The translations under genes were made by a program, and so were the position numbers. Source: CAZSDW01 sp964605705 (GTDB lineage: Bacteria > Fidelibacterota > UBA2242). Taken from it: a stretch of 64,000 nucleotides of DNA. Below the pieces are notes generated by a model. It had not been told where the DNA came from, made no database searches, and was given only the letters and a program-made list of their open reading frames with translations. This document shows, piece by piece, positions 35,642-45,950 of the stretch (position 1 is the stretch's first letter; every line of letters begins with the position of its first letter). Where the stretch lies: contig CAZSDW010000009.1 in NCBI GenBank assembly GCA_964605705.1, positions 41,607 to 105,606 of the forward strand, in the 5' to 3' direction.

Positions 35642-38059
35642 TTGGTGCGGAATTTTGGATTTCAGCTGCTGGTTCTAATCCTGCCCGGACTGGTTTCAGC
35701 ACAGAGTATTGTTGGTGAGTGGGATAGTTATACATCTGTCCTGGATGTCAGGGATATAATCAATGATGGTGACTATGTGTATGGTGCCAGCAGCGGTGGA
35801 CTGGTTGCATTTAATAAATTTACTGAGCAGTTCGAGATTTATACGGTCAGAGATGGACTGACCCGAAATGATATTGCCTGCATTGCCGAAGACAAGTTGG
35901 GTGATATCTGGTTGGGCATGAATTCACCTGACGGAGAAATCAATATCTGGGACAAACCGACCAAAACTGTTAAAAAAGTTTTTACCGGTATGAGTTTCGG
36001 TGATGATTTGACGAGCATTGTCTCGATTACATTCAGTGATAACATTGCGTTTGCGGCTTATCAGCTGAATGTTGACTGGGGCATTGCTTATTTCAAAGTG
36101 GTCAACTCAGAATATATTTACCAGGATCGGTTCGAAGTATTCCGGGAGCAAATATCCGGAATCAACTCGATTACCGTCGTTCGGGATACTCTTTGGATCA
36201 GCACTTACTCCGGGCTTCAATTTGCTGATCTGGCAGAGTTTAATGGGATGAAATCGGGTGAAGCGTGGCATTCCGTAAGCTTTCCGGCTCCCGGAAATGT
36301 CACTGAATTGGTTGAATATAATCGGAAGATTATCGTCGGTATGGGCAAGGAACTTTATGAAATTCGGAATGGACAATCAGTATTATTGGACAGTAGCAGC
36401 GGCTGGAACATCAATGATTTAATTACCGATCACGATGGAAGTTTATATGCAAATACCGGCAGTAGATTACTACGGTTCTCATCAACCAGCTGGACGCAGG
36501 TTGCCTCAGGTCAAATGACAAAATGCGCTTATGATGCAGAGGGAATTCTGTGGTGCGGATCGGATTCCAGAACAATGTGGAAATGTCAGGATGGACAGGC
36601 TCGGTATTTCACACCCAATACGATTATGGACAATATTTATACCGCGCTCTGGATCAATCCGGATGGTAGTTTATTTGCCGGAACCCAGAAGGGCTTTAGC
36701 CTGCTGACTGATCGGGGCTGGTACAATGTTCGCGGATCTTATAATATGATCTCCATTCATGACGATATGGAAAGAGACTGGAACCATTTTGTGGCTGATA
36801 CTATCGCGTATAGTTTGACCAGTGCCGGTCGTATTTATAACTTAGTGCGCAACAGCAACGGCGATTATTTTGCACCGCAATACGGATCAAATTTGGATTA
36901 TGTAACAGGGAGTGGATTTGTTGTCGATTATTTAAAGGCTGGCGGTCTCATGGAATTTAACCTGGATAACCTGAGTAATTACGAGTTATATGACACCACT
37001 GAACATAAATTAGCAGCCTCCGAAGGGAGAGGTGGTAATGCGCATTATCTGGGAATTGGGTACATCGCTCTTGATGCGGATGAAAACTTGTGGATTGCCA
37101 ATCAATATGCCCAGAATGATAACGTGATTGCGGTTTTGACCCATGATAAACAGTGGCAGCATTTCTCCATTGATGATTCCCATGGCTATCTGAATTACCA
37201 TACGACTTCCATTATCTTTGACGATGAGGGACGTGTCTGGTTTGCTTCGGAAGTCCATAGCGGTGAAACACCGTCCCCGGCTGCCGGTGGTATCATTGTT
37301 CTGGATTATAAAAATACCTTGTTTGATAAAACTGATGATGACTGGTACTGGATTGACACTAATGACGGATTGGCAAACAATGCCGTCTATGCACTGGCGT
37401 TCGATCGCGAGCGTGACCTCTGGATCATGACTTCCGATGGTATTCAGAAAGCGCTCGTCGCATCCAACTTCCCTGACCGCATTTTCAGTCAGATCGATAA
37501 GGCAGTTTTAACGAGTCTGCCTTTTGCCAAGGAGTGCCGCATTAAAGTCGATGACAGAAACAATAAATGGATTACCACCGTTGGTTTTGGCGTGAAGGTT
37601 TATACATATAATGGCATCTGGTTCAATGATGTTGAAGGATTTACCTCGGAAAACTCCGGTCTACTTAGCAACACTGTTCTGGATATCGCTTTTAATAATG
37701 AAGAGGGACTGGTCTATCTTGCCACCAATAAAGGGATTTCCGTTTATCGTTCAGCCTATGCCGTCTATGGCGATGAGTACCGGGAATTGAAAATATTCCC
37801 GATGCCCTATGAAATTCCATCACCCCGACCACTGACAATCGATGGGCTATTGCAGGAGTCGGATGTAAAAATTTTAACTTTGGATGGGACCTTTATTCGC
37901 CATTTATCTGATTTAAAAGGCAATGTGATTGGACAACAAGCCTATTGGGACGGTAAAGATCACCGGGGACGTTATGTGAGCAGTGGTGTTTATCTTTGTA
38001 TGGCTTATACCCGTGAAGGTGACACAACTGTGGGAAAAATTGCAGTAATCAGAAAATGA
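35642..38059 (+). CDS. Exported beta-propeller protein (two-component-regulator-propeller repeats)
   Basis: An 805-residue exported protein using a TTG (35642) or GTG (35645) start directly after the ribH stop, with a weak AAAAGG site inside ribH. After a signal peptide (to GLVSAQ) come about ten blade-like repeats with the pattern 'D..G.IW.G...G' (DKLGDIWLGMNSPDG, DEGRVWFASEV, RERDLWIMTSDGIQK), as in the regulator-propeller family. The end (MPYEIPSPRP ... GVYLCMAYTREGDTTVGKIAVIRK) resembles FlgD-Ig/sorting modules. There is no TM helix, kinase or regulator domain, so unlike hybrid two-component systems it is a free surface or periplasmic propeller. Role unknown. Confidence 0.78.
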   Translation: MVRNFGFQLLVLILPGLVSAQSIVGEWDSYTSVLDVRDIINDGDYVYGASSGGLVAFNKFTEQFEIYTVRDGLTRNDIACIAEDKLGDIWLGMNSPDGEINIWDKPTKTVKKVFTGMSFGDDLTSIVSITFSDNIAFAAYQLNVDWGIAYFKVVNSEYIYQDRFEVFREQISGINSITVVRDTLWISTYSGLQFADLAEFNGMKSGEAWHSVSFPAPGNVTELVEYNRKIIVGMGKELYEIRNGQSVLLDSSSGWNINDLITDHDGSLYANTGSRLLRFSSTSWTQVASGQMTKCAYDAEGILWCGSDSRTMWKCQDGQARYFTPNTIMDNIYTALWINPDGSLFAGTQKGFSLLTDRGWYNVRGSYNMISIHDDMERDWNHFVADTIAYSLTSAGRIYNLVRNSNGDYFAPQYGSNLDYVTGSGFVVDYLKAGGLMEFNLDNLSNYELYDTTEHKLAASEGRGGNAHYLGIGYIALDADENLWIANQYAQNDNVIAVLTHDKQWQHFSIDDSHGYLNYHTTSIIFDDEGRVWFASEVHSGETPSPAAGGIIVLDYKNTLFDKTDDDWYWIDTNDGLANNAVYALAFDRERDLWIMTSDGIQKALVASNFPDRIFSQIDKAVLTSLPFAKECRIKVDDRNNKWITTVGFGVKVYTYNGIWFNDVEGFTSENSGLLSNTVLDIAFNNEEGLVYLATNKGISVYRSAYAVYGDEYRELKIFPMPYEIPSPRPLTIDGLLQESDVKILTLDGTFIRHLSDLKGNVIGQQAYWDGKDHRGRYVSSGVYLCMAYTREGDTTVGKIAVIRK

Positions 38060-38060
38060 T

Positions 38061-38597
38061 ATGAAAATTATACTCAGACATTCATTAATAATTCTCAGTC
38101 TAATGTTGCTTATCGGTACGCTGGATGCTCAGGAAAAGGTTTATTTTGATATTAAAACAAGTCTCGAAGAGAAAACTTCATTACTACCGGTTGAACTCGG
38201 GGCGACCCTGGTTTTTTCACAATCTAACTGGGCGGGTGTCTTGGAACTCGGAGAAGACTTTTGTATTTATCTCAAGAATTACCGGCGGAAAGTTACCCAC
38301 AATTATATTTATATCGCCATGGATGTCGAACTGCGGGAGCCCGGCACCCTGAAAGCCGGAAAACTGTTGAGTACCCGTGAAATCCGGGTAAAAATAGACC
38401 GCAATGAAGATACTTCCCTGGCGACGGAATTGTATCATCTGATCAAAACCGGTTTTGAATTATCTGCCGTCGATTCCCATAATGAAGCCGTTGTAATCGG
38501 TAAACTCGTGGAAGAGTCTGCCCTGTCGATGTACAAATCAATTTTTCAAAAGCAGACAATCGGTGAATATCCGGAAGCCGTTTTCGCATCGAATTAA
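38061..38597 (+). CDS. Small exported protein of unknown function
   Basis: A 178-residue protein, one base after the propeller gene's stop. A signal peptide (residues 1-23, to TLDAQ) is followed by a mixed alpha/beta chain with a few charged strands (YIAMDVELREPGTLKAGKLL). I recognise no family. Close coupling to the propeller gene suggests a joint role in the envelope. Its TAA stop is directly followed by the stop of the convergent GH13 gene, with no base between. Confidence 0.65.
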   Translation: MKIILRHSLIILSLMLLIGTLDAQEKVYFDIKTSLEEKTSLLPVELGATLVFSQSNWAGVLELGEDFCIYLKNYRRKVTHNYIYIAMDVELREPGTLKAGKLLSTREIRVKIDRNEDTSLATELYHLIKTGFELSAVDSHNEAVVIGKLVEESALSMYKSIFQKQTIGEYPEAVFASN

Positions 38598-41009
38598 TTA
38601 TTTAACCATCATAATATCATAACAAAGTCCGGGTAAATTCAGACTCAGTTTCTGATCAGATATTTTTACCTGATTATTGGTCATTAATGATTTTAATGTT
38701 TTACCGGTCATCCAGCCGGGCAGGATCAAATCAATCGTTTTTGAATCAGTGCTTTTATTCATCATCACGATGATTCGATGTTGCACGTCTCCCCGAGAAA
38801 AAATCAATGCATCTTTATCCGAATACAGATTCACATAATCTCCGCGGCGCAGACAGCTGTAATTTTTCCGGAGCTGAATTATTTTTTTAACGATGCCCAG
38901 CTGTGCCTTTTCCTTGTCTGACAATTGTTCATCGAAACGCATCATTCGCCGGTTATCCGGATCGTTGGCACCGGTCATACCGAATTCATCACCATAATAA
39001 ATAATGGGTACTCCCGGAACAGTCAGCAGGTAACAGAAGAGAATCTGGGCTTTCTGGTAAGTTGAATATTCATCCACTGTAATTTTTGGTTCCTGGAATG
39101 CCCGCTCAACACCGTTTTCTGCCATGGTAATATCGCCCTCTAAAAGCCCCATGATCCTGATTTGATCGTGGCTGTCGAGGATATTGCCCATGACGTGGTT
39201 ATACCCGTAAACCTCAAAAGCTTTATTAATTGCAATACTCAATTCACTTAAATCACCATTTGGATCTGTGAAAATCCGGCGCAATGCGAAATATTGACCA
39301 AAGTTGAATTGCGATGTCAGCATGCCGTTGTTGACAAAAGATTTAATGAGATCGTCTCCGCCAAAGGTTTCGCCGATCTGATAAATATCGGTGCCTCGCG
39401 ACGGTGCGACTTCGGTTTTAATTTTGCGGGTCAGTTCCCGCCAAAAGCTGTAAGGGATGTGTTTTGTGGCATCATGGCGAAATCCATCGATATCGGTCTC
39501 TTTCAACCACCATACCGCATTATCGGTCATGGCATCTACGGCTTCCGGAGAGTTAACGTAATCAAAGGATGCCAGGAAAGTATCAAACCAGGTGGTTAGC
39601 CTGAATTCATCCCAGAGCCTGATATTTTTTCTGCCATCGGGTAAGTCATAGCTGCCGAACCAATCGCGGTGCTGTCGAAAGTACTCATGTTCGATATGGA
39701 CATGGTTGGAAACAAAATCGAGCAGAACAGTGATGCCATGCCGGTGAGCGGTATTAACTAATTGTTTGAATTCTTCCAGCGAACCAAAACGCGGTTCTGT
39801 CTCATCGGGACTGATCGGCCAGTAGCCATGATAACCGGTATAATAGCGATGAGGCTCCGGGTATTCCCGATAAGCCTTGTCAGTAGTTTTATTGACCGGT
39901 GAAATCCAGAGAGTGTTAATTCCCAAAGAATCAAAATATCCGGATTCAATTTTCTGAGTAACGCCGGCGAAATCGCCACCGAAGAAATTTGCCCGCCAGT
40001 CCAGCTGCGGCTGATCGACAGGATCATCGTTTCCGGGATTGCCGTTAACAAAACGATCAATCATCAGGGAATAGATGATTGCATCCTGCCAAATGAAGCT
40101 GTCTTCAGATTCAGATGGATTGCCGTTTTTGATCCAGACATTTAAAATATTACCCGGTTTATTTTTATATGTGGCGACAACTCTCAACATTCGTAACGTC
40201 GGATCTTTGCGAAATGTTTGCAGATCAATCGTAACTGTTTTATTCCGTCTCGTGACAAATCGATCGGAGAAGGGCAGGTTATCAATTAATATTGTGATTT
40301 CAATATTATCATTTGGTGCAGCGATGGCGAGATTCAGGAAATGATCGTCATTTCCGGGTAGAAAATATACGTTTGGAACCGAATCGCGATTTGCGGATTT
40401 CACGTGGATCAGTGAATTAAAATAGCCGAAGCCATTGTCCACTTTGACCGGATTTTCGGGATCGTAAATCTCCCGATTGCCGATCACGAACTGATACTCA
40501 TAAATACCGTCATCCAAAAGGACATCAGTTGAGAAGACTCCGTCTTTATCAGGATCGGACATCGGGGTCGCATCACGGCTCCAGTTATTGAAATTACCCA
40601 TTACAAAAACCGGGACATCAGCCTGATCGACTTTGACCTTGAAGCTTACGGCGACCTTTTCTTTGACAATAACCGGCAGTGTCAGCAATTTTCCTTGATT
40701 GTGAAAAAGAATCATACGCAACCCGGAAAAACCATCAGCCGGTGTTAGTGAAAGTTGATTTTTTGCAGGGTTGTACTCGAGCTGAATATTTTCATCGGCT
40801 TCGAATTTAATATCGTACGCCTGGGCAAAGAACAGATCGCTAACGGTCACGGTAGTGGTTTTTCCCGGTTCAATGGTCAAAAACTCAATGATTTCCTGGG
40901 GTTTCGTGCTATGGGGATTTTGAGAGCATTGTGGAAAAATCAGGGTAATGAGAAGCGTAATCGTTATTAGTAAAAAGGATGTCCGGTGTTTGTTTCGGCT
41001 ATTTTTCAT
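38598..41009 (-). CDS. GH13 alpha-amylase-family lipoprotein with N-terminal E-set modules
   Basis: An 803-residue lipoprotein: lipobox FPQC near residue 27, a beta-rich domain, a CBM48/E-set module (VFVMGNFNNWSRDATPM, about residues 155-230), a further Ig-like domain, then the GH13 barrel from about residue 310 (DAIIYSLMIDRFVNGNP). Catalytic regions are intact: LLDFVSNHVH (I), DGFRHDATKH (II), QIGETFGG (III), LDSHDQIR (IV), with YYGDEFGMTGANDPDNRR typical of cyclomaltodextrinase-like enzymes. It should split linear or cyclic maltodextrins near the cell surface. It lies 17 bases after the pullulanase gene, in a two-gene operon. Confidence 0.9.
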   Translation of the reverse strand: MKNSRNKHRTSFLLITITLLITLIFPQCSQNPHSTKPQEIIEFLTIEPGKTTTVTVSDLFFAQAYDIKFEADENIQLEYNPAKNQLSLTPADGFSGLRMILFHNQGKLLTLPVIVKEKVAVSFKVKVDQADVPVFVMGNFNNWSRDATPMSDPDKDGVFSTDVLLDDGIYEYQFVIGNREIYDPENPVKVDNGFGYFNSLIHVKSANRDSVPNVYFLPGNDDHFLNLAIAAPNDNIEITILIDNLPFSDRFVTRRNKTVTIDLQTFRKDPTLRMLRVVATYKNKPGNILNVWIKNGNPSESEDSFIWQDAIIYSLMIDRFVNGNPGNDDPVDQPQLDWRANFFGGDFAGVTQKIESGYFDSLGINTLWISPVNKTTDKAYREYPEPHRYYTGYHGYWPISPDETEPRFGSLEEFKQLVNTAHRHGITVLLDFVSNHVHIEHEYFRQHRDWFGSYDLPDGRKNIRLWDEFRLTTWFDTFLASFDYVNSPEAVDAMTDNAVWWLKETDIDGFRHDATKHIPYSFWRELTRKIKTEVAPSRGTDIYQIGETFGGDDLIKSFVNNGMLTSQFNFGQYFALRRIFTDPNGDLSELSIAINKAFEVYGYNHVMGNILDSHDQIRIMGLLEGDITMAENGVERAFQEPKITVDEYSTYQKAQILFCYLLTVPGVPIIYYGDEFGMTGANDPDNRRMMRFDEQLSDKEKAQLGIVKKIIQLRKNYSCLRRGDYVNLYSDKDALIFSRGDVQHRIIVMMNKSTDSKTIDLILPGWMTGKTLKSLMTNNQVKISDQKLSLNLPGLCYDIMMVK

Positions 41010-41026
41010 ATCGAGTCCTGTGAGCG

Positions 41027-43561
41027 TTATAATTCATAAAGAACATAAGCCGAGATCGGTTTCAGTTCGATTTTGGTTTTGGTGATCGGATCGATTATAT
41101 CGACACCGGCTTCCTTATGATTGACCACAAGGGTCCAATTTCCGGGGGGAATATCGAATGTTTTTGCCGAATGATGCGGATTGATGAGTACCAGCACTCT
41201 TCGCCAGCTATCGCCGGTCTCCCCACGGGATATCTGGTAAGCAATGCAATTTTTGGGAACCTGGTATTTTTGCTTATCAAGAAAACTGAGGTTCTTCTTA
41301 ATCGCTCCCGCGCTGGTCATCCTGAACATGGGATGCTCTTTCCGCAACTGAATCAAACCACGATAGTAGTTAAATACATCCCGGTTTTCCTGTTTGTAAT
41401 CCCAACGGATCTTGTTGATTTTGTCTGGTTGATTGTAACTGTTATGAGAACCGAATTTTGTCCGCAGAAACTCCTGTCCGCCGTGAATGAAGGGCACTCC
41501 CTGGGAGGTGAACAGGATCGCCGCCGCCAGTTTATCCATGGCAATTAATTCGGTATCGGTCAGTGAACTATCTTTTTCGGTAGAAGCAATGATCTGGTCC
41601 CACAATGTCCGTCCATCATGGCAGGCGACATAGTTTAACACTTCGCTTGGTGAATCGGCAAAATCGGTGATGCTGCCGATAATACCGGTTTTCACACCAT
41701 CAACATTGGTTCCGCACTGAATGTACCCAGGGTCAGTATTGTACCAGGGACCTTTTAGAGCATCCCGAAAATGATCGTTGAATACGGCGAAACCTTGCCC
41801 GCGCTGAGTGCCTTTGATCGTCGGAATAACCGGTGAATCTCCCGCCGTCCAGGGCTCACCATACAAAAATATATCGAGATTAATTGCGCGGAGTTCTTTG
41901 ACGATTGTTTCCATCGTTTTCATATCCAGCAAACCCATCAGATCGAACCGATAACCATCAATTTTGTACTCCTCAGCCCAGTATTTCAACGATTCGACGA
42001 TGAACCGGCGCACCATCGGCAATTCACTGCGGACTTCATTTCCGCAGCCGGACCCGTTCCAGTAATTTCCATCTGGTTTTTCACGATAATAATAATTGGG
42101 AACGATACCGTTAAAATTATAGCGGATTTCCGGATTACTTTCAGCAGTATGATTGTACACGACATCCATAACCACTTTGATGCCTTTTTCATGGCAAGCA
42201 TTGACCAGCCGTTTGAATTCACTGATCCGGCTGGCATCATACTGGTTACCGGCAAACCAGCCGTCCGGGGAATTGAAATTTACGGTCATATAACCCCAGA
42301 AGTAGTTGTTGACCGAATTGTCATGTTCAAAATCCTGGATTGGCATGAGCTGGACGGTATTAATACCCAGCTCAACCAGGTGATCCAGACCGGTTTTAAT
42401 GTCGGTACCGGGCAGGCGCGTCCCGGTTTCGGCGAATCCAAGGTATTTTCCTTTGTTCTGAACTCCGGAATTTTCGGCAATCGTAAAATCCCTGACGTGC
42501 ATTTCATAGATAACGGCTTCATCAAAAGGAAAATCCGGTGAATCAGCAATGGGTGTATGATCCTGGAAAATGAGCGCCCTGCCATCGTGAGTCGTGACAC
42601 AGCGAGCATAGGGATCGATCATTTGAAGCTCAGGTTTGTAGGCAGGATCGGGACCATCGATTGAATATGTATAATATTTACCGAGTAAATCTTTATCGAT
42701 TTCAACGAACCAGACGCCCTTCGCCTGAGGATTTAGGGGAATTTGTTCGGGATTAGCGCCGCTTGCTTCTTTGTACAGATTCAGGGTGACGGCACTTGCT
42801 CCGGGAGCATACAGGGAAAACTGCGACCGCTCTGCCGTATAGTTCAATCCCAAAGGTGCATCGGTATTATATTCGAGACCGGTCAATATTTCGCGGAGGT
42901 AAACATCACCCGGATTAAAACCGTTTCCATCAATTTTTCCCGGAAGATCTTTCGGCACAAGGTTCTCTTTTAGTTGTAATAAAACTATTAAAGAGGAATC
43001 GGATTTCTCCGGAACAAGGCTGATCTTTTTGAATGTTGATATCGATCTCGATTTCAGCGTCAGAATCGGGTTGAATGTCGCAAGAGATTTTACTGTCACT
43101 GGAGTTGATAGAATGACGGTCACAATATTCGGAGCGTCCAGAAAAGCTTTTCGAATGAATGGCGTTGTGTCGGGTTCCTCGAGATAAATAGTTGCATCAC
43201 CCTGGATTATCCAGATTTCGGGCAGCATTGACCGGTTAAAGTAGCGGTTGGGATCATCTTTTTTCTCCCAGTTTTTGAAACGGGGTAGAATGCCGATATT
43301 TCCCATTGGTGGATATTGCAGGATATCCAGCCGGTAAACAGCGCCAAAACTATCGCTGTCTGAGGCAACGACTTCCAGGGTTTTCTGATCCACCCAGGTC
43401 CAAAGATTCCAGTTATCGTATTGATTGTCAAATCGGTGGTAGTGTACGGTCACAGTATTCATTTTAATTTTCTCTGCTCTGTGACAGGATGAGGTGATCA
43501 ACACAAGGAGAAGACCAATCAATGCTCCTGAAACAGGATTGAACATTTTTATTTTTTTCAT
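41027..43561 (-). CDS. pulA: Type I pullulanase lipoprotein
   Basis: An 844-residue debranching enzyme that cuts alpha-1,6 links in pullulan and starch. The N-terminus has a lipobox (ITSSC near residue 26), then a CBM41-like domain (VTVHYHRFDNQYDNWNLW), a linker, a CBM48 module (LYAPGASAVTLNLY) and a GH13_14 barrel. The family motif YFWGYMTVNF replaces the usual YNWGYDP; regions I-IV are DVVYNHTAES, GYRFDLMGLLD, YGEPWTAG and CHDGRTLWDQ. First gene of a two-gene operon with the GH13 lipoprotein. A perfect TATAAT on the minus strand (43661-43656) may be its -10 box. Confidence 0.93.
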   Translation of the reverse strand: MKKIKMFNPVSGALIGLLLVLITSSCHRAEKIKMNTVTVHYHRFDNQYDNWNLWTWVDQKTLEVVASDSDSFGAVYRLDILQYPPMGNIGILPRFKNWEKKDDPNRYFNRSMLPEIWIIQGDATIYLEEPDTTPFIRKAFLDAPNIVTVILSTPVTVKSLATFNPILTLKSRSISTFKKISLVPEKSDSSLIVLLQLKENLVPKDLPGKIDGNGFNPGDVYLREILTGLEYNTDAPLGLNYTAERSQFSLYAPGASAVTLNLYKEASGANPEQIPLNPQAKGVWFVEIDKDLLGKYYTYSIDGPDPAYKPELQMIDPYARCVTTHDGRALIFQDHTPIADSPDFPFDEAVIYEMHVRDFTIAENSGVQNKGKYLGFAETGTRLPGTDIKTGLDHLVELGINTVQLMPIQDFEHDNSVNNYFWGYMTVNFNSPDGWFAGNQYDASRISEFKRLVNACHEKGIKVVMDVVYNHTAESNPEIRYNFNGIVPNYYYREKPDGNYWNGSGCGNEVRSELPMVRRFIVESLKYWAEEYKIDGYRFDLMGLLDMKTMETIVKELRAINLDIFLYGEPWTAGDSPVIPTIKGTQRGQGFAVFNDHFRDALKGPWYNTDPGYIQCGTNVDGVKTGIIGSITDFADSPSEVLNYVACHDGRTLWDQIIASTEKDSSLTDTELIAMDKLAAAILFTSQGVPFIHGGQEFLRTKFGSHNSYNQPDKINKIRWDYKQENRDVFNYYRGLIQLRKEHPMFRMTSAGAIKKNLSFLDKQKYQVPKNCIAYQISRGETGDSWRRVLVLINPHHSAKTFDIPPGNWTLVVNHKEAGVDIIDPITKTKIELKPISAYVLYEL

Positions 43562-43662
43562 GGGTGGTTCCTTTGATCATAGTACTCCGATGTCTGAGAA
43601 TATTTTACTAATTTCACAGCAATAATAATATTAAAAACTCTGGTAAATTTCTGATATTATAC

Positions 43663-43691
43663 TTGAATCTCCAGCTGGTATTTGATACTTT
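43663..43691 (+). promoter_or_regulatory. Possible sigma-70 promoter for the spermidine-synthase-like gene
   Basis: TTGAAT (43663-43668) and TACTTT (43686-43691) lie 17 bases apart, 27 bases before the start codon at 43719. The two divergent promoters of this 157-base gap would overlap, since the minus-strand TATAAT is at 43656-43661. Confidence 0.4.
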
Positions 43692-43718
43692 AATTTAAAC
43701 GCTGAAGTGTAAAATAAA

Positions 43719-45938
43719 ATGTCCTCAAAACGACAATCAATAAGTAATCTCGGTCTGGTTTTAGGAGTGGGGCTGGCAGCAGCGGTCGGTCAATTAGCTT
43801 TCATCCGCCTGACTGCCCAATCCTTCAGCGGTAATGAAATCACCATTTGTATCGCAATCGGTCACTGGTTGTTTTGGACCGGGATCGGTAGTATTCTCGG
43901 AAGTTATCTGATACGACGATATGATGCTTCAAAATTATTATTCGGTCTGCTGGTTGTTTATTCAATAACTCTGCTGAACTCCGCGTATTTATTGTTGCTG
44001 ATCAGAAGATTATTCTCAGTGGAATTAAGTGAGATAATTGGTTTGGGACGGATATTCATTTGGACCGGAATCCTCTTTATTTTGCCGTCGGTTCTGAACG
44101 GTATGTTTTTTCCGTTACTGGTAAGCCGGATTGTGGCAAAAAAATTGCCTTTTCCCGTTCATCAGGTTTATATCTGTGAAATGCTAGGATCGGCAATGGG
44201 TGGGCTGGCTTTTCTCGGACTGGTGCTCTCGGGCTTGAATACCATAGTCATTTTACAGCTGGTTACCGGTCTGTTGCTCCTGATAGGGGGCTTCACATTT
44301 CTAAATAAAATGCGGTGGAAAATCCTGATCGGCGGATTCGTGATAGTGCTTGAATTAGCGTCCGCCGGTTTTCTATTACCGCGGGTAATTGCCTATAAAT
44401 GGAAGCCCTATCAATTGCTTGAATGTCGTGAATCGCCCCATCAGCTGATCACGAAGTTAGCTTACGGCGGAGGAAGTTCCATTTTTTCCAATAATGAACC
44501 GGTCTGGACTTTTAATATCGAAGAGAATGCTGAGGAAATGGTTCATTTCGGGATGCTCAATCACCCGGCACCGTATCATGTTCTGATTATCGGAATTGCC
44601 AATGATGATATTTTTGATCAATTAATAAAATACCCGTTGCTGGAATCGATTACAGTTGTCCAGAATGATAGGATTTTATCTGAGATGCTTCAGGGTGATG
44701 AGGCACCGAATTATATCTTACCGGTAAATATTGATGTAATAATTGATGACCCGATTCGATATTTGAAGCAATCGGCACACTGTTTTGATGTGGTTTTTAT
44801 GAATATTCCACTGCCGGTGAATGCGATGTGGAATGTTTATTATTCGCAAGAGTTTCTCCGATTATTGAAAGAACAGCTGGACGACATGGCGATTGTCGAA
44901 ATGCAGTTTCCGGGCAGTGAAACCTATTTTTGTGATGAACATCTGGCGTTTTTTAAAATTATGGAAAATACCGCTGCCAGTGTTTTTGATCATACGATCT
45001 GGATTCCCGGAGAAACGGTTCATCTGCTGGCTTCAGATTGCGAATTGACGAACCGATTGGAGCATTATTCCTTTGAACTGGGATTTCGTGGAGTCGAAAA
45101 TCTGTACATTCGGGACAATTATCTCCAGGATCGATTGTCAGAATGGAGAATAGAATTTCTGAAAAAACAGGTTTTGGCTTGTACGAATAATCAGGTTAAT
45201 ACTATTCAGAAACCGATGGCATATTTTTACAGTACGATTCTCTGGGATCAGCATACCGGGGGACCGATAAAGCTTGTTTACAAATTTCTCAAAGGAATCA
45301 AACCTCGATTTATATTGGGAGGTGCTGGTCTGGTACTAATTATTTTAATCGTTCTATTCAGATTATATCAGAAAACAGCATCGATCATTAAATTGAATAT
45401 GGCACTGATCGGATTTTGTATAATGAGTCTTGAATCAGTCATTATTATATCGATGCAGAGTTATGTCGGGGCGCTTTATCTGCGAATTACTCTGTTGACG
45501 ACGGCTTTCATGCTGGGGGCGAGTGCCGGTGCCCTGTGGCAGAAAGACCAACAAGTCAAATCCCCATATGCCCAACTGACCGGCTCGATGATGGTATTAT
45601 TGCTTGCCGCGGCAACTTATTTAATCCTGTTATTCACTTGTTCGATGGTATTAAGTTTTCCAATTATTCATTATGGAATATTAATGATTGTTGGTTTTGC
45701 CGGGGGAATTATCTTTCCGGTTTTGAGCAGACTGCTTGAGCAGGAAAAATCGACCGGACCGGCAAGCGCTTCCGGATCGATTTATGCCTGGGATATTATC
45801 GGATCGTGTTTGGGAATCTACCTGACATCGGGATTGATTATACCGGTTTTTGGACTAAGGTCAGGAGTCGTGCTGATTGTAGTTGTTTTATCAGTGCTTT
45901 GTGGTTCAACACTTTTTCCAGTAGGAATCGACGCCTAA
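43719..45938 (+). CDS. Polytopic membrane protein with degenerate spermidine-synthase-like domain
   Basis: A 739-residue protein of the fused membrane/spermidine-synthase-like type. About six TM helices (residues 8-225) precede a soluble domain (about 230-520), and about seven more helices close the chain (531-735). The soluble part follows the aminopropyltransferase pattern, but the SAM-binding GGGDG is replaced by IGIANDD, the acidic ribose-binding position is VVQND, and the catalytic Asp segment reads FMNIPLP. Activity is therefore doubtful. Such proteins are widespread in bacteria and uncharacterised. No operon partner is visible; a structured element with a T-run follows 12 bases later. 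Confidence 0.75.
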   Translation: MSSKRQSISNLGLVLGVGLAAAVGQLAFIRLTAQSFSGNEITICIAIGHWLFWTGIGSILGSYLIRRYDASKLLFGLLVVYSITLLNSAYLLLLIRRLFSVELSEIIGLGRIFIWTGILFILPSVLNGMFFPLLVSRIVAKKLPFPVHQVYICEMLGSAMGGLAFLGLVLSGLNTIVILQLVTGLLLLIGGFTFLNKMRWKILIGGFVIVLELASAGFLLPRVIAYKWKPYQLLECRESPHQLITKLAYGGGSSIFSNNEPVWTFNIEENAEEMVHFGMLNHPAPYHVLIIGIANDDIFDQLIKYPLLESITVVQNDRILSEMLQGDEAPNYILPVNIDVIIDDPIRYLKQSAHCFDVVFMNIPLPVNAMWNVYYSQEFLRLLKEQLDDMAIVEMQFPGSETYFCDEHLAFFKIMENTAASVFDHTIWIPGETVHLLASDCELTNRLEHYSFELGFRGVENLYIRDNYLQDRLSEWRIEFLKKQVLACTNNQVNTIQKPMAYFYSTILWDQHTGGPIKLVYKFLKGIKPRFILGGAGLVLIILIVLFRLYQKTASIIKLNMALIGFCIMSLESVIIISMQSYVGALYLRITLLTTAFMLGASAGALWQKDQQVKSPYAQLTGSMMVLLLAAATYLILLFTCSMVLSFPIIHYGILMIVGFAGGIIFPVLSRLLEQEKSTGPASASGSIYAWDIIGSCLGIYLTSGLIIPVFGLRSGVVLIVVVLSVLCGSTLFPVGIDA

Positions 45939-45950
45939 AAAATTTAAAAA

